DNA from: Microcaldota archaeon | GTDB taxonomy: Archaea; Micrarchaeota; Micrarchaeia; Micrarchaeales; CABMGC01 | DNA length: 64,000 nt | Assembly: GCA_021845465.1 (NCBI GenBank) | Contig: JAKBRL010000002.1 | Coordinates: 1 to 64,000 of the forward strand | Direction: 5' to 3' | Shown here: one piece after another, positions 27,956 through 36,967 of the stretch | How the letters are laid out: every line of letters starts with the position of its first letter | Position numbering within the stretch: position 1 is the stretch's first letter | Made by a program: the position numbers and the translations under genes | The notes under the pieces: generated by a model | Database searches by the model: none | Told to the model about the DNA's origin: nothing | Seen by the model: only the letters and a program-made list of their open reading frames with translations

Positions 27956-28941
27956 AAACATCAGATTATATGGTTATGTTTTATGCTTCAATGATAGCTG
28001 TGCCTTTCCTTTTTGTTGTAGAGACATTACTGCTCGCCTCTGGTTATATTAAGTTTACAGATATTATAGAAATCCTTACCGCAGTAGGGCTTGCAGCATA
28101 TTGCGTGATAGGCTTCAAAGAAGTATATTCACATAAAAAGAGAAAGGTAAATAGGCTCTCCGATGAGACCTCTATCCCATCAAAGGAGATAAAAATAAAG
28201 CATAACAGAGGGGAGAAGGTCCTAGAGGTAATTATTAAGAGATTTGATCTGGAAGGCAGAAGATTGGAAGCACATACGTATAAGGTTAAGGGAAACAGAT
28301 TTACTACTGTTCTTGATGCTTTGTTGTCTATAAAATCAGAGCAGGACAGTTCGCTTGCGGTAAGATATAGCTGCAGAATGGGAATATGCGGCTCCTGCAG
28401 CATGGTAGTTAATGGTAGGCCGTCACTTGCATGCGAGACTCCGCTTCTTGACACTGCAAAAGAAGATAGAATAGAGGTAGAGCCCATGAGGGCCCATCCA
28501 CTCCTAAAGGATCTTGTGACTGATTTTGACGACTTTTTCAGCAAGCATAAAAAGATACATCCGGGGCTGTTCAGGGAAGACAAAAAAGAGCAGATGAATG
28601 CTTCTTCAATATATAATCAGAGCAGGGAAGAGAGAGATGTGTATCTTCCCTTCTCATACTGCATAATGTGCGGGCTATGCCAGGATGCCTGCCCTGTAGC
28701 AAATTCGAACAAGGATTTTGCAGGGCCGCAGGCACTATCACAGATATATAGGTATGCAACTGACTCCAGAGACCAGAAAGGACCTAAACGGCTCAATCTT
28801 GCAAACAGCCTTGAAGGCGCATGGGGGTGTGAATTTGCAGGAGCATGCTCAGAAGTATGCCCTAAAGGAGTAGATCCTGCAGCTGCAATACAATCATTAA
28901 AATTCAAGATGTTTGCTGGAGAGGATAAGATATCCGATTGA
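27952..28941 (+). CDS. sdhB: Succinate dehydrogenase iron-sulfur subunit with N-terminal membrane hairpin
   Basis: Electron-transfer subunit of complex II. All three cluster motifs are intact: [2Fe-2S] SCRMGICGSCSMVVNGRPSL followed by AC, [4Fe-4S] CIMCGLCQDACP, and [3Fe-4S] CEFAGACSEVCPKG. Unusually, two membrane helices (about residues 7-31 and 35-55) precede the ferredoxin domain, so the protein brings part of its own anchor. The ATG at 27952 overlaps the previous stop as ATGA, and a GTG at 27943 is open but less likely. It is 329 residues against about 240 for ordinary SdhB, the excess being the membrane part. Confidence 0.92.
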   Translation: MKTSDYMVMFYASMIAVPFLFVVETLLLASGYIKFTDIIEILTAVGLAAYCVIGFKEVYSHKKRKVNRLSDETSIPSKEIKIKHNRGEKVLEVIIKRFDLEGRRLEAHTYKVKGNRFTTVLDALLSIKSEQDSSLAVRYSCRMGICGSCSMVVNGRPSLACETPLLDTAKEDRIEVEPMRAHPLLKDLVTDFDDFFSKHKKIHPGLFREDKKEQMNASSIYNQSREERDVYLPFSYCIMCGLCQDACPVANSNKDFAGPQALSQIYRYATDSRDQKGPKRLNLANSLEGAWGCEFAGACSEVCPKGVDPAAAIQSLKFKMFAGEDKISD

Positions 28942-28955
28942 GATTGGTGGTTTAT

Positions 28956-30338
28956 ATGGCTTCAAGTTATAGAACTGAAAAAGATGTTCTTGGTAAGGTT
29001 AAGGTGCCTTCCGGGGCTTATTATGGCTCTGAGACAGCCAGAGCAGTAGATAATTTTAGAGTCTCTGGGATGCGCCTGCAGGAAGAATTTATCGTGACAT
29101 ATGTAATGCTGAAAAGATGCGCAGCTGTTGCAAATTTCAATGCAATGAAGTTGGACAAGAAGAGAAAGGATGCGATAGTGAAGGCTTGCGATTTTATACT
29201 GAAAGGAAATATGATGGATCAGTTTGTTGTTGACGTCTTTCAGGCAGGAGGGGGAACTAGCACAAATATGAACGTCAATGAAGTGATAGCAAACAAGGCC
29301 ATAGAGATTCTCGGAGGCAGGAAAGGAGAGTATGCCATAGTCCACCCCAATGACCATGTGAACATGTCCCAATCTTCAAACGATACATTCCCTACAGCGA
29401 TGAATATTGCCTCTTATCTTGCACTGGATTCCCTTATAAAGAGCATGAAAGAGCTTGAGAAAACCCTTGACTCCAAGCGCTCGGAATTCATGAAAATAAT
29501 AAAACCGGGCAGGACTCATCTTCAGGATGCGGTACCTATACGCATGGGCGAGGAATTTAAAGGATATCTGGGGGAGGTCAGTAATGCAATAAAGGCGCTT
29601 GAGCTCTCTCGCATGCTCCTCCTCAGCTTGCCCATAGGAGGAACAGCAGTGGGCACCGGACTGAATGCAGGAAAGAAATATAAGGAGAATATGATAGCCG
29701 AGATACGGAGAACGTTCAAGGCAGATTTCAGGCTCTCCTCGAATATATTTACAGGAATGCAGAGCAGGATAGATGAACTAAGCCTTAGCGATTCGCTGGT
29801 TGAGGCTGCTGTTGCCATTGGCAAGATATCAAACGACATAAGGTTTCTTTCATCAGGCCCTAATTCAGGCATAGCTGAGATCCTGCTTCCTGCCGTGCAG
29901 CCTGGCTCCTCCATAATGCCGGGCAAGATAAACCCAAGCATACCTGAGATGATGAATATGGTATGCTTCCAGGTAATAGGAAACGGAACTGTAGTGAGAG
30001 AGGCTGTTAGCGCAGGACAGCTCGAGATAAATGTCTTTGAGCCGGTCATGATATTTAACATATTATTTTCTATAAAGATACTAGCCAATGGAACTAGGAT
30101 ATTTGCAAGGAAGGCTATAGCAGGCATGAAAGCAGACAGAGAGAAGATATCGACATATCTGAAGATGGATCCCTCAATAGCAACTGCGCTCTCTCCGTAT
30201 ATAGGCTATAGCAAAGCCGCTATGATAGCGAGGAAGGCATTCAAAGAGAAAAGAAGAGTCATCGATGTCTGCCTTGAACTTGGAGTGCTTGACAGGAAGA
30301 CTCTTGAAAGGATACTAGACCCGTCAAGACAGGTATAA
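28956..30338 (+). CDS. fumC: Class II fumarase
   Basis: Hydrates fumarate to malate, the step after complex II. It belongs to the aspartase/fumarase superfamily: signature GSSIMPGKIN (317-326), HPNDHVNMSQSSNDTFP (130-146), and GRTHLQDAVP with the fumarase-type histidine at 188, where aspartases have Gln. GGTAVGTGLN also fits fumarase. It is 460 residues from the ATG at 28956, which is preceded by GGTGG. A TTG at 28938 overlapping the sdhB stop is open but weaker. It is the last gene of the sdh operon, completing succinate to malate. Confidence 0.9.
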   Translation: MASSYRTEKDVLGKVKVPSGAYYGSETARAVDNFRVSGMRLQEEFIVTYVMLKRCAAVANFNAMKLDKKRKDAIVKACDFILKGNMMDQFVVDVFQAGGGTSTNMNVNEVIANKAIEILGGRKGEYAIVHPNDHVNMSQSSNDTFPTAMNIASYLALDSLIKSMKELEKTLDSKRSEFMKIIKPGRTHLQDAVPIRMGEEFKGYLGEVSNAIKALELSRMLLLSLPIGGTAVGTGLNAGKKYKENMIAEIRRTFKADFRLSSNIFTGMQSRIDELSLSDSLVEAAVAIGKISNDIRFLSSGPNSGIAEILLPAVQPGSSIMPGKINPSIPEMMNMVCFQVIGNGTVVREAVSAGQLEINVFEPVMIFNILFSIKILANGTRIFARKAIAGMKADREKISTYLKMDPSIATALSPYIGYSKAAMIARKAFKEKRRVIDVCLELGVLDRKTLERILDPSRQV

Positions 30339-30474
30339 TTTAGGATAGGACTTATGTGGTGCGTTGCCTTCAATGGATTTGTATTATTTCCCTTCATTTC
30401 CGAAACGACTAGATATATTTATAAAAATTAAGATGTATGATAATATATGATAAATATAAGGAATAAGTGAAACT

Positions 30475-31218
30475 ATGGATCTTTTAGTATTATGCGGAGG
30501 CTATGCCACACGCCTTGAACCTATAACCCTCTTCATACCGAAACCGTTACTGCCGATAGGAGGAAGACCTATAATTGACAATATAATTGACGGTGTAAAA
30601 GACTGCCAGCACATAAACAGGATAATAATATCTACCAACAAGAAGTTTGAATCCCAGTTCAGGTACTGGATGGAAAATAAGAAAGCGTCTGGCTTCCAGA
30701 AGGAATTCGAGTTGATTGTGGAGCCAACAACCGAGCATAAAGGCAAACTAGGAGCCATAAAGGGCATTGAGTATGCAATTGAGAAAGCCGGGATAAAAGA
30801 TGACATGATGATAGTTGCAGGAGATAATTTCTATAGCTGGAGTCTCTCAGGAGCGATTAAGGAGTTTCTTGATTCTGAGAGGAAGGTCACAATATGCGTA
30901 CACGATGTAAAAGTTCCAGAAGAAGCAAGGAAGTTTGGGATAGTTCAGCTTGATGGCCGTAGGGTAGTCAAGTTTGATGAAAAGCCCGAGAAACCTTCCT
31001 CGACAATGGCAAGTACCGGAGTCTATCTCTATCCTAAAGAAATAGTTTCAAGATTTAAGGAATATCTTTCGGATGGAAATAATCCTGATGCGCCCGGATA
31101 CTTTTTGAGTTGGCTTATAAACAAGACAGAGATAGAAGCAGTAATAAACGAGGGAGAATGGTTTGATATAGGAACATTGGATACATACCAAAAAGTTTAT
31201 ACCCAATTCAATAAATAG
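30475..31218 (+). CDS. Sugar-phosphate nucleotidylyltransferase
   Basis: Member of the glucose-1-phosphate thymidylyl/uridylyltransferase family that makes NDP-sugars for glycan or lipid decoration. The N-terminal LCGGYATRLEPIT and the PKPLLPIGGRPIID block form the nucleotide site, and VAGDN holds the Mg-binding Asp. It is 247 residues, close to the RmlA core length. AT-rich TATA candidates lie around 30441-30448, with GGAATAAGTG just before the ATG. It is not in an operon. The heavily NxS/T-rich surface proteins nearby are plausible end users, but exact base and sugar specificity is unknown. Confidence 0.85.
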   Translation: MDLLVLCGGYATRLEPITLFIPKPLLPIGGRPIIDNIIDGVKDCQHINRIIISTNKKFESQFRYWMENKKASGFQKEFELIVEPTTEHKGKLGAIKGIEYAIEKAGIKDDMMIVAGDNFYSWSLSGAIKEFLDSERKVTICVHDVKVPEEARKFGIVQLDGRRVVKFDEKPEKPSSTMASTGVYLYPKEIVSRFKEYLSDGNNPDAPGYFLSWLINKTEIEAVINEGEWFDIGTLDTYQKVYTQFNK

Positions 31219-31284
31219 TTCTGGATCCATATCTAAGAGAGGGAGACGAAGAAGCTGAAGTTCTTATTGCTTACGGCTATACAA

Positions 31285-32394
31285 TCATATGCTGGAATTT
31301 GCATATTGAATGGCATCCACAGTGGTTTGGGGAAGCGAGAGGTATCTGCAGTCTGTAACAACTATAGGCGAGGATATTACATTATAGTATTTTGCAAGTA
31401 CAGCCTGCCTGTTTACATACGTGCCAGCTGAATTCAGGCAATTGTTGATCTTACTTGTGTTCAATCCTGCATTTGAAGCATAAGCTGATAACTGCGCCTG
31501 TGAGATGTAGCTTCCCGAATATGAGTTTTCAAGGCTCTTTGTGAATGATACGAATGGCTGGCCTCCCTGTTCAGAAGAGCAGAAGAGATAATCGCCGAGC
31601 TGCATTGTCTTGTTTAAGCCATATACATTGGCTATGCCTTGTGAATACTGCGTAAATAATATCTCGAGGGATATCTTTATCTTTGAGCCGTATTCGGCTT
31701 GCAGTGAAGTCATGTTTGCAAGGCTACTTATGCCTCCGGGACTATAAGGGTCAACAAACCAGTAAACTTGAAGCGGCGAGGCTGTACCACAAGCCACCTT
31801 TCCAGAAAGTGCCACAACTCCTTTTGATACTACGAGATTTCCTGAAGCTTGATAGACAGGTGCTGCCGGAGCTATAGTCTGTATCATAGGGATTATCTCC
31901 GATACGTTGCTGTCATTTATCATCATAGAGAAATGGAGAAGCTCTCCTCCGGAAGGGTTTTCTATTGGAAATGAGACATACCAGTAATGATTTGAAGGGT
32001 TGTAGCTGAAGTTCATAAGATTTACTTCTGAGATGTATGGAAGCAGAGAGAGAGATGTATTTATAGTACTGTATCCTGCCAGGAATTCTTCAGCATATGA
32101 TTTTATCTGGCTCTCATTGTGCAGCGGAAGTATGCATCTACCGTTTGCTATGCCATATTCACATGTTAGAAAGCTTGTTGTATTTGTGGAAACATTTGAA
32201 GTGGAGATATTTACCAGAGGTTGTTTGTAGAAAGATATGACAAGCAATACTGCTATCAGTATTACAACTAAGGATATCAATGCGAGATGTATGCTGTCAA
32301 GGCCTCCAGTCTTGCCCAGGGGCTTTACTATGACGCTTGGCGCCTTAATCTGATTTTCCTTTTTTGCAGGCATATTTATACCATTATTATGCAA
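31285..32394 (-). CDS. Membrane-anchored thioredoxin-fold-like protein without CXXC
   Basis: A 369-residue protein with one N-terminal membrane helix (~35-58) and a long extracytoplasmic part. The segment YWFVDPYSPGGISSLANM resembles the start of DsbA/thioredoxin_4 domains, where FxDPxCPxC is usual, but both active-site cysteines are replaced (YSPGG). ISSPIVVTD near the end could be the cis-Pro loop. Six other cysteines might form structural disulfides. The protein may be a redox-inactive chaperone or scaffold; this is an inference. The internal ATG at 32373 (MPAKKENQ) is the more likely start. Confidence 0.55.
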   Translation of the reverse strand: MHNNGINMPAKKENQIKAPSVIVKPLGKTGGLDSIHLALISLVVILIAVLLVISFYKQPLVNISTSNVSTNTTSFLTCEYGIANGRCILPLHNESQIKSYAEEFLAGYSTINTSLSLLPYISEVNLMNFSYNPSNHYWYVSFPIENPSGGELLHFSMMINDSNVSEIIPMIQTIAPAAPVYQASGNLVVSKGVVALSGKVACGTASPLQVYWFVDPYSPGGISSLANMTSLQAEYGSKIKISLEILFTQYSQGIANVYGLNKTMQLGDYLFCSSEQGGQPFVSFTKSLENSYSGSYISQAQLSAYASNAGLNTSKINNCLNSAGTYVNRQAVLAKYYNVISSPIVVTDCRYLSLPQTTVDAIQYANSSI

Positions 32395-32422
32395 TTGTTT
32401 ATAATTCCAGAGGATGATATAA

Positions 32423-32529
32423 CGGGCCCGGCGGGAATTTCATGGCACTGCAGTCTTCCGCATTGCCTTTTGAACCCGCGGCCTTTTCCTTAGGACGGAA
32501 CCGATCTATCCAAGCTGAGCTACGGGCCC
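32423..32529 (-). tRNA. tRNA-Arg(CCU) with intron in the T-loop
   Basis: Minus strand: acceptor GGGCCCG pairs with CGGGCCC, followed by discriminator G. The D-arm region is GCTC-AGCTTGGATA-GATC (one mismatch). The anticodon stem-loop is GTTCC-GTCCTAA-GGAAA, giving CCT. The T-stem is GCGGG/CCCGC. Between TTCAAA and the last T-loop base lies a 32-nt insertion. Without it the molecule is a normal 75-nt tRNA that closely resembles archaeal tRNA-Arg. It lies 7 nt downstream of the argS stop on the same strand. Confidence 0.88.
32437..32468 (-). other. Non-canonical tRNA intron (T-loop, ~position 59/60)
   Basis: A 32-nt insertion in the T-loop of tRNA-Arg. It can fold as GGCA-A-TGC with GCA-G-TGCC around the loop GGAAGACT. 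The flanking AA/TT runs make the exact ends ambiguous by one or two bases. T-loop introns are known in some archaea whose splicing endonuclease has relaxed specificity. Confidence 0.8.
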
Positions 32530-32536
32530 ATTATCA

Positions 32537-34453
32537 TTACATCCTTTCTGTTGTGTCAATATTTATTAAACAAAGCATATTAAATAATGCTTGTTTTACC
32601 GCCATAACTATCCCTGTCCTTAAGGTTCTGTATTCCTCACCGGAAAGCACGGGCATTTTTTCATAGAAATTTGAAAATATCAGTGATAGCTCCATAACAT
32701 ATGTAGCTATTATGCTTGGCTTGTATTCCCTGCAGGCTTTCTCTATGGTTTCCTGCATTGCGCCTATCTGCTTTATTATCATGAAATCTTCGCCCCTTGT
32801 TATCTTTTTGAAATCGGCATCTGCAAGCCGAATGCCTTCCTTGCCTACGCCTGCCCTTTCGAGTATCCTTGAAGCCCTGGCGTACATATACATGCAGTAT
32901 GGTCCGCTGTTGGAGTTTAAGTCGAGTGCCTTGTCCCATTCGAAGAGAACCTTCTTTTCTGGATCTGTTTTCAGAAACTCAAATTTTATAGCAGCTAATG
33001 CCACTTTGCGCGATACCTCTTTTATGTCTATATCAGATCTTGGCTTCTCAGCATTTGATACTATGTCTGATGTCATTTTTTCCATCTCCTCAAGAAGCGA
33101 GTCTGCAGTATAGCTCTTGGTTGTGCCAATCCATCCTCCTTTTCTTCCGCTTAATGTTCCGCCTTTGACGCTTACTTCTCCATACGATAAATGCAGTATG
33201 CGCTGCTCTCCTGTTATTTCTTCAAATATTCTTTTTAGGAGGTTTTGGGGATGCTGCTGTGCAGCTCCTATTATATTTATTGCAAGGTCTGCTTTTCCGA
33301 AACCCATCGCCTTCCCATTTTCTGAAGAGGTGTATGCCTTCTTTCCATTAGGCTGGATAATGAATTCGGAAAAATTGAATTGGCAGTCTATGATCCCAAG
33401 TTTCCACATATGAAATGCGAGGTCTTTTGCCAGATATGTGGCTACCCCATTGCTTCGTATCAATACCTTCCTGTTTTCTTCGTCATCAGTTTCCGCATCG
33501 GTCGCCTGGCCGGGTTCTTTGTTAGCTATGACAACACAGCCTGCGTACTTTCCTTCAGTGCATTTTTGGGTTATCTTCTTTTCGGCGAGAAAATCAATGG
33601 CATGCTTTAGCAGCTTCTCCCTGACTATATCGCTCTCCCATACCAAGACATCGTGGTATATGCCGTATGAGAATGCGGTATCGTACTGCGCCCTTACGCT
33701 TTTTTCGGAGATCTTCCTTATCTCAACGGATTCCTTGCTGGACGTATCCTCCATTTTTTTAAGTATTGCGTTGACTTCTTTTTCTGCATGCCTCTCTGTT
33801 ATCTCCTTGTTTATCTCAACATATGCCTCTCCCAGAAGCGTGTCGTATTTTTTGGTATCTTCATGCAGGAACTTCTCTCTGCCCCATAGGATCTCAGCCA
33901 TCTGCAAGCCAAGGTCGTCTATGTAATCTTCCCGCTCCACAATGTATGAATTTGCCTCAAATATCCTGGATATTGAATCGCCGAGGAGAGCATTGCGGAG
34001 ATGGCCTATATGCCACGGCTTGTTAGGGTTTACACTTGGAAATTCTATTATGACCTTCCTGGCTGAGCCAATGCTTGAAATTCCGTATTTTTCTTTTTCT
34101 GAAAATATCGCTTCAAGAACATGTTTTGAGTATTCCGCTTCGTCCAGCCATAGGTTTATGTATCCGTTTTCATTTTTTATCCTGCTTGTAAAATCTTCTT
34201 TCCCCAGATACGTTTCGAGCTTTGATGCCATCTCATGTGCGATCTCCATAGGCGATTTTTTTGCGAGCCTTGCCAGAGCAAAGCATATTGATGAGCTTAG
34301 GTCTCCCTGTTCAGGTCTTGGTGTTGATATCGAGTTGTGTATCTCTCTGGAAAAGACATTGAAATCTGGAATGACCTCGCTGAAGGACTTCCTTATTTCC
34401 GAAGCCAAAGCTTCTTCAAATACTCTTTTTATTTTAATTGAATTCAGATTCAA
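32537..34453 (-). CDS. argS: Arginyl-tRNA synthetase
   Basis: Class I synthetase charging tRNA-Arg. The HIGH motif is HIGH at 148-151 within NPNKPWHIGHLRNALLGDS. The N-terminal additional domain (residues ~1-110, D-loop binding) and C-terminal DALR anticodon-binding domain (ending near 638) are present. It is 638 residues, normal for archaeal ArgRS. The downstream tRNA-Arg(CCU) starts 7 nt after the stop and is probably on the same transcript. The HD-domain gene upstream ends 4 nt before the argS ATG. Confidence 0.96.
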   Translation of the reverse strand: MNLNSIKIKRVFEEALASEIRKSFSEVIPDFNVFSREIHNSISTPRPEQGDLSSSICFALARLAKKSPMEIAHEMASKLETYLGKEDFTSRIKNENGYINLWLDEAEYSKHVLEAIFSEKEKYGISSIGSARKVIIEFPSVNPNKPWHIGHLRNALLGDSISRIFEANSYIVEREDYIDDLGLQMAEILWGREKFLHEDTKKYDTLLGEAYVEINKEITERHAEKEVNAILKKMEDTSSKESVEIRKISEKSVRAQYDTAFSYGIYHDVLVWESDIVREKLLKHAIDFLAEKKITQKCTEGKYAGCVVIANKEPGQATDAETDDEENRKVLIRSNGVATYLAKDLAFHMWKLGIIDCQFNFSEFIIQPNGKKAYTSSENGKAMGFGKADLAINIIGAAQQHPQNLLKRIFEEITGEQRILHLSYGEVSVKGGTLSGRKGGWIGTTKSYTADSLLEEMEKMTSDIVSNAEKPRSDIDIKEVSRKVALAAIKFEFLKTDPEKKVLFEWDKALDLNSNSGPYCMYMYARASRILERAGVGKEGIRLADADFKKITRGEDFMIIKQIGAMQETIEKACREYKPSIIATYVMELSLIFSNFYEKMPVLSGEEYRTLRTGIVMAVKQALFNMLCLINIDTTERM

Positions 34454-34457
34454 AATA

Positions 34458-35690
34458 TCACAGCATTTTCATGAGTGTGGATTCAAGTTTTTTGGCTGAA
34501 CCTTCGCCGATATATATTCTTGCGTCGTAGACTGTCTTTCCTATCAGCAGGTCCAATATCAGCGAATTTCCCTCTTTTAGAGGCAGTACTGCGCCTTTTC
34601 TGCGTATGTAGATCATGGATGTGTCTTCCATGAATTTGAGATCGTTCATTACATTGGGAAATATCATCTCCGGGTCTATGCCTGATTCTTTAGCAAGCTC
34701 TGATTTGAGTGAGCTGTCATAGGCTATCTTGTTTATAAGAGATATTTCTTTTGGGATTTTGCCGTCAGGCAGAAAGTTAGTTGAGGAATAGGCCAATTTT
34801 AAAGGAATCCTTCCTAGAAACATCATTACCATATGCTTACGTTTTTGGTCTGATCCTTTAGAGAGGTAGTTATACATGGCTGCGATGACTGTATCGTCAG
34901 TATAGCCGATTATCTCGTCCTCTGTTGAGAGAGAATTGGGATCGGCTATAAACCCCTCTTCTACAAGAAAGCCGAATATTATCTGAAGAAGTATATCGAA
35001 GCCTGCGGTGGTCTTGTGATATACCAGAGCTTTGTAGAGATGATATCTTCCAAGTATGAAATGCTCCACCGGAGATTCATCCTTCTCGAATACTATGCGG
35101 TCTTTTTCAAACCTCATTATGCGCAGAAGGCTCATTATGCCTACATTCCCGTAAGGAACTCCCGTATTGTATGAATCCCTAAGCATGTAATCGGATTTGT
35201 CTGCGTCTAAAGCAGATGAGAGAAGCATGCCGAACTCTTTTTTTCCTTGTCCGGATATTATGCGCGTTATCTCTTCTGCACGATAATTTTCCAGCTTTTC
35301 TGCAATAATCTTCTTTATAATCTCTGCGCCGAATTCTTCATGGGATATTCCATCTAGCCTTTCCTTGACATATTTTTCTATTGTGTGTGAGAATGGATAA
35401 TGCCCGATGTCATGAAGAAGAGCAGCAAGCCTGAGCTTTTGGGTATCCTCTTCGGATACCTCGCCTTCAACTGCATTCTTTAGAAATATATCCATCATGA
35501 ACATAGTTCCGAGGCTGTGTGCAAAGCGGGTATGCATCGCTCCAGGGTAGACAGTATACACAGTGCCTAATTGCTTTATCTGCCTGAGCCTCTGGAAGAT
35601 TGGGGTGTCTATTATCCTGAGTTCAGTATCAGTCAGACCTATGTAACCGTGAACGTTGTCGTATACCTGCTTTTTTATTCTTAATGCCAT
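34458..35690 (-). CDS. HD-domain phosphohydrolase (COG1078/SAMHD1-like)
   Basis: Metal-dependent phosphohydrolase, probably a (d)NTP triphosphohydrolase. Metal ligands are visible: the H of RFAHSLG (H58), the HD pair of LLHDIGHYPFSH (93-94), and a later D in DADKSDYMLRD. It is 410 residues, matching COG1078 proteins. It is followed 4 nt later by argS on the same strand. A role in dNTP pool control is inferred from the family; the substrate has not been shown. Confidence 0.87.
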   Translation of the reverse strand: MALRIKKQVYDNVHGYIGLTDTELRIIDTPIFQRLRQIKQLGTVYTVYPGAMHTRFAHSLGTMFMMDIFLKNAVEGEVSEEDTQKLRLAALLHDIGHYPFSHTIEKYVKERLDGISHEEFGAEIIKKIIAEKLENYRAEEITRIISGQGKKEFGMLLSSALDADKSDYMLRDSYNTGVPYGNVGIMSLLRIMRFEKDRIVFEKDESPVEHFILGRYHLYKALVYHKTTAGFDILLQIIFGFLVEEGFIADPNSLSTEDEIIGYTDDTVIAAMYNYLSKGSDQKRKHMVMMFLGRIPLKLAYSSTNFLPDGKIPKEISLINKIAYDSSLKSELAKESGIDPEMIFPNVMNDLKFMEDTSMIYIRRKGAVLPLKEGNSLILDLLIGKTVYDARIYIGEGSAKKLESTLMKML

Positions 35691-35737
35691 AATTAAAGAT
35701 AGGTATTGATGTTTATATAATTATAAGGGTTGTCTGA

Positions 35738-36967
35738 ATGTTGGATGAGAATTTTAGGATTTTGGATGAAAGGATAACAGGTTATAGAGAAGATATGATA
35801 GCCTTGATATCTAAGATGATCGAGATAAAAGCAATATCCCCAATATCTGGAGGCATGGGGGAATCGGAACGTGCTTCAATGCTGGAAGACACGCTTAAAC
35901 AATGGGGTTTTAGACCGGAGAGATACGACTATTCTGATGAGACAGGAAGCAGAAGGTCTAACCTTGTAGTGAAAATTGGCTCTGAGGAGAGAACTCTCTG
36001 GATAGTTGCACATATCGATACGGTGAGCGAGGGCAATCTTTCTTTGTGGAAGAGCGACCCTTTCAAGGCAAAAATTGAGGGAGATAGAATTTATGGAAGG
36101 GGAACACAGGATAATGGACAGGGAGTTATATCAGGAATGTTTGCATTGAAGGCTTTGAAGGATACTGGAACAAAACTTAGATTCAATATGGGGCTTGCTC
36201 TTGTTGCTGATGAAGAGCTTGGAAGCAGGTATGGAATACAGAAACTTATAGAAGAAGGCATTTTCAGAAAAGATGATCTGGTCCTTGTGCCTGACTGGGG
36301 CAGTGCTAAAGGAGACAAGATAGAGATAGCGGAAAAGGGCATGCTCTGGCTTAAGATAAGCGTGCTTGGAAAGCAGACTCATGCAAGCACTCCTGAAAAA
36401 GGAGTCAATGCCTACATGCAGTCCATAAGATTCCTTAATAGAGTAGATAAGATGCTTCATGAAAAATATAATGCGTCTAATGCTATATTCGATCCTCCGG
36501 TATCTACTTTTGAGATGACAAAGCATGAGAAAAATATAGATAGCATAAACATAATACCTAGCCTTGAGGTCTCTTATCTTGACTGCAGAATTCTTCCAGA
36601 GTATGACATAAGCCTGGTCATAAGAGACATAAGGGAGGTAGCGGCAATGGGAGAATTCAGTGATGTCGAGATAAAAGTAGAAGAGTTTAACAGGGAAGAT
36701 GCAACTCCGCAGACAGAGGAAGGCTCTGAAGTAGTCCAGATATTAAAATATGCATTGAAGAGACTCAGAGGCCTTGATTCTGAAGTAGTCGGGATAGGAG
36801 GAGGCACGTGTGCATCCTTCTTCAGAAAGAAAGGCATACAGACAGCAGTTTGGTCTACAGGAGAGTCTGTTGCCCATGAGCCTAACGAGTATGTAGAGCT
36901 TCCCAATATAGAAGATGATTCCAAGGTTTTTGCTTACATAGCAGCAGCTAAGGATGCTCCTTCATGA
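35738..36967 (+). CDS. M20-family metallopeptidase/deacylase
   Basis: ArgE/DapE/carboxypeptidase family zinc hydrolase. Metal ligands can be read: H92 and D94 in VAHIDTVSEGN, D125 in GRGTQDNGQG, and the catalytic E159 with ligand E160 in VADEELGS. The dimerisation lid follows (KQTHASTPEKGVNAY), with the last ligand His in VAHEPNEYV. It is 409 residues, normal. Substrate uncertain: DapE, ArgE, LysK-like or a dipeptidase. Its 3' end overlaps the convergent alpha/beta hydrolase gene by 20 nt. Confidence 0.85.
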   Translation: MLDENFRILDERITGYREDMIALISKMIEIKAISPISGGMGESERASMLEDTLKQWGFRPERYDYSDETGSRRSNLVVKIGSEERTLWIVAHIDTVSEGNLSLWKSDPFKAKIEGDRIYGRGTQDNGQGVISGMFALKALKDTGTKLRFNMGLALVADEELGSRYGIQKLIEEGIFRKDDLVLVPDWGSAKGDKIEIAEKGMLWLKISVLGKQTHASTPEKGVNAYMQSIRFLNRVDKMLHEKYNASNAIFDPPVSTFEMTKHEKNIDSINIIPSLEVSYLDCRILPEYDISLVIRDIREVAAMGEFSDVEIKVEEFNREDATPQTEEGSEVVQILKYALKRLRGLDSEVVGIGGGTCASFFRKKGIQTAVWSTGESVAHEPNEYVELPNIEDDSKVFAYIAAAKDAPS

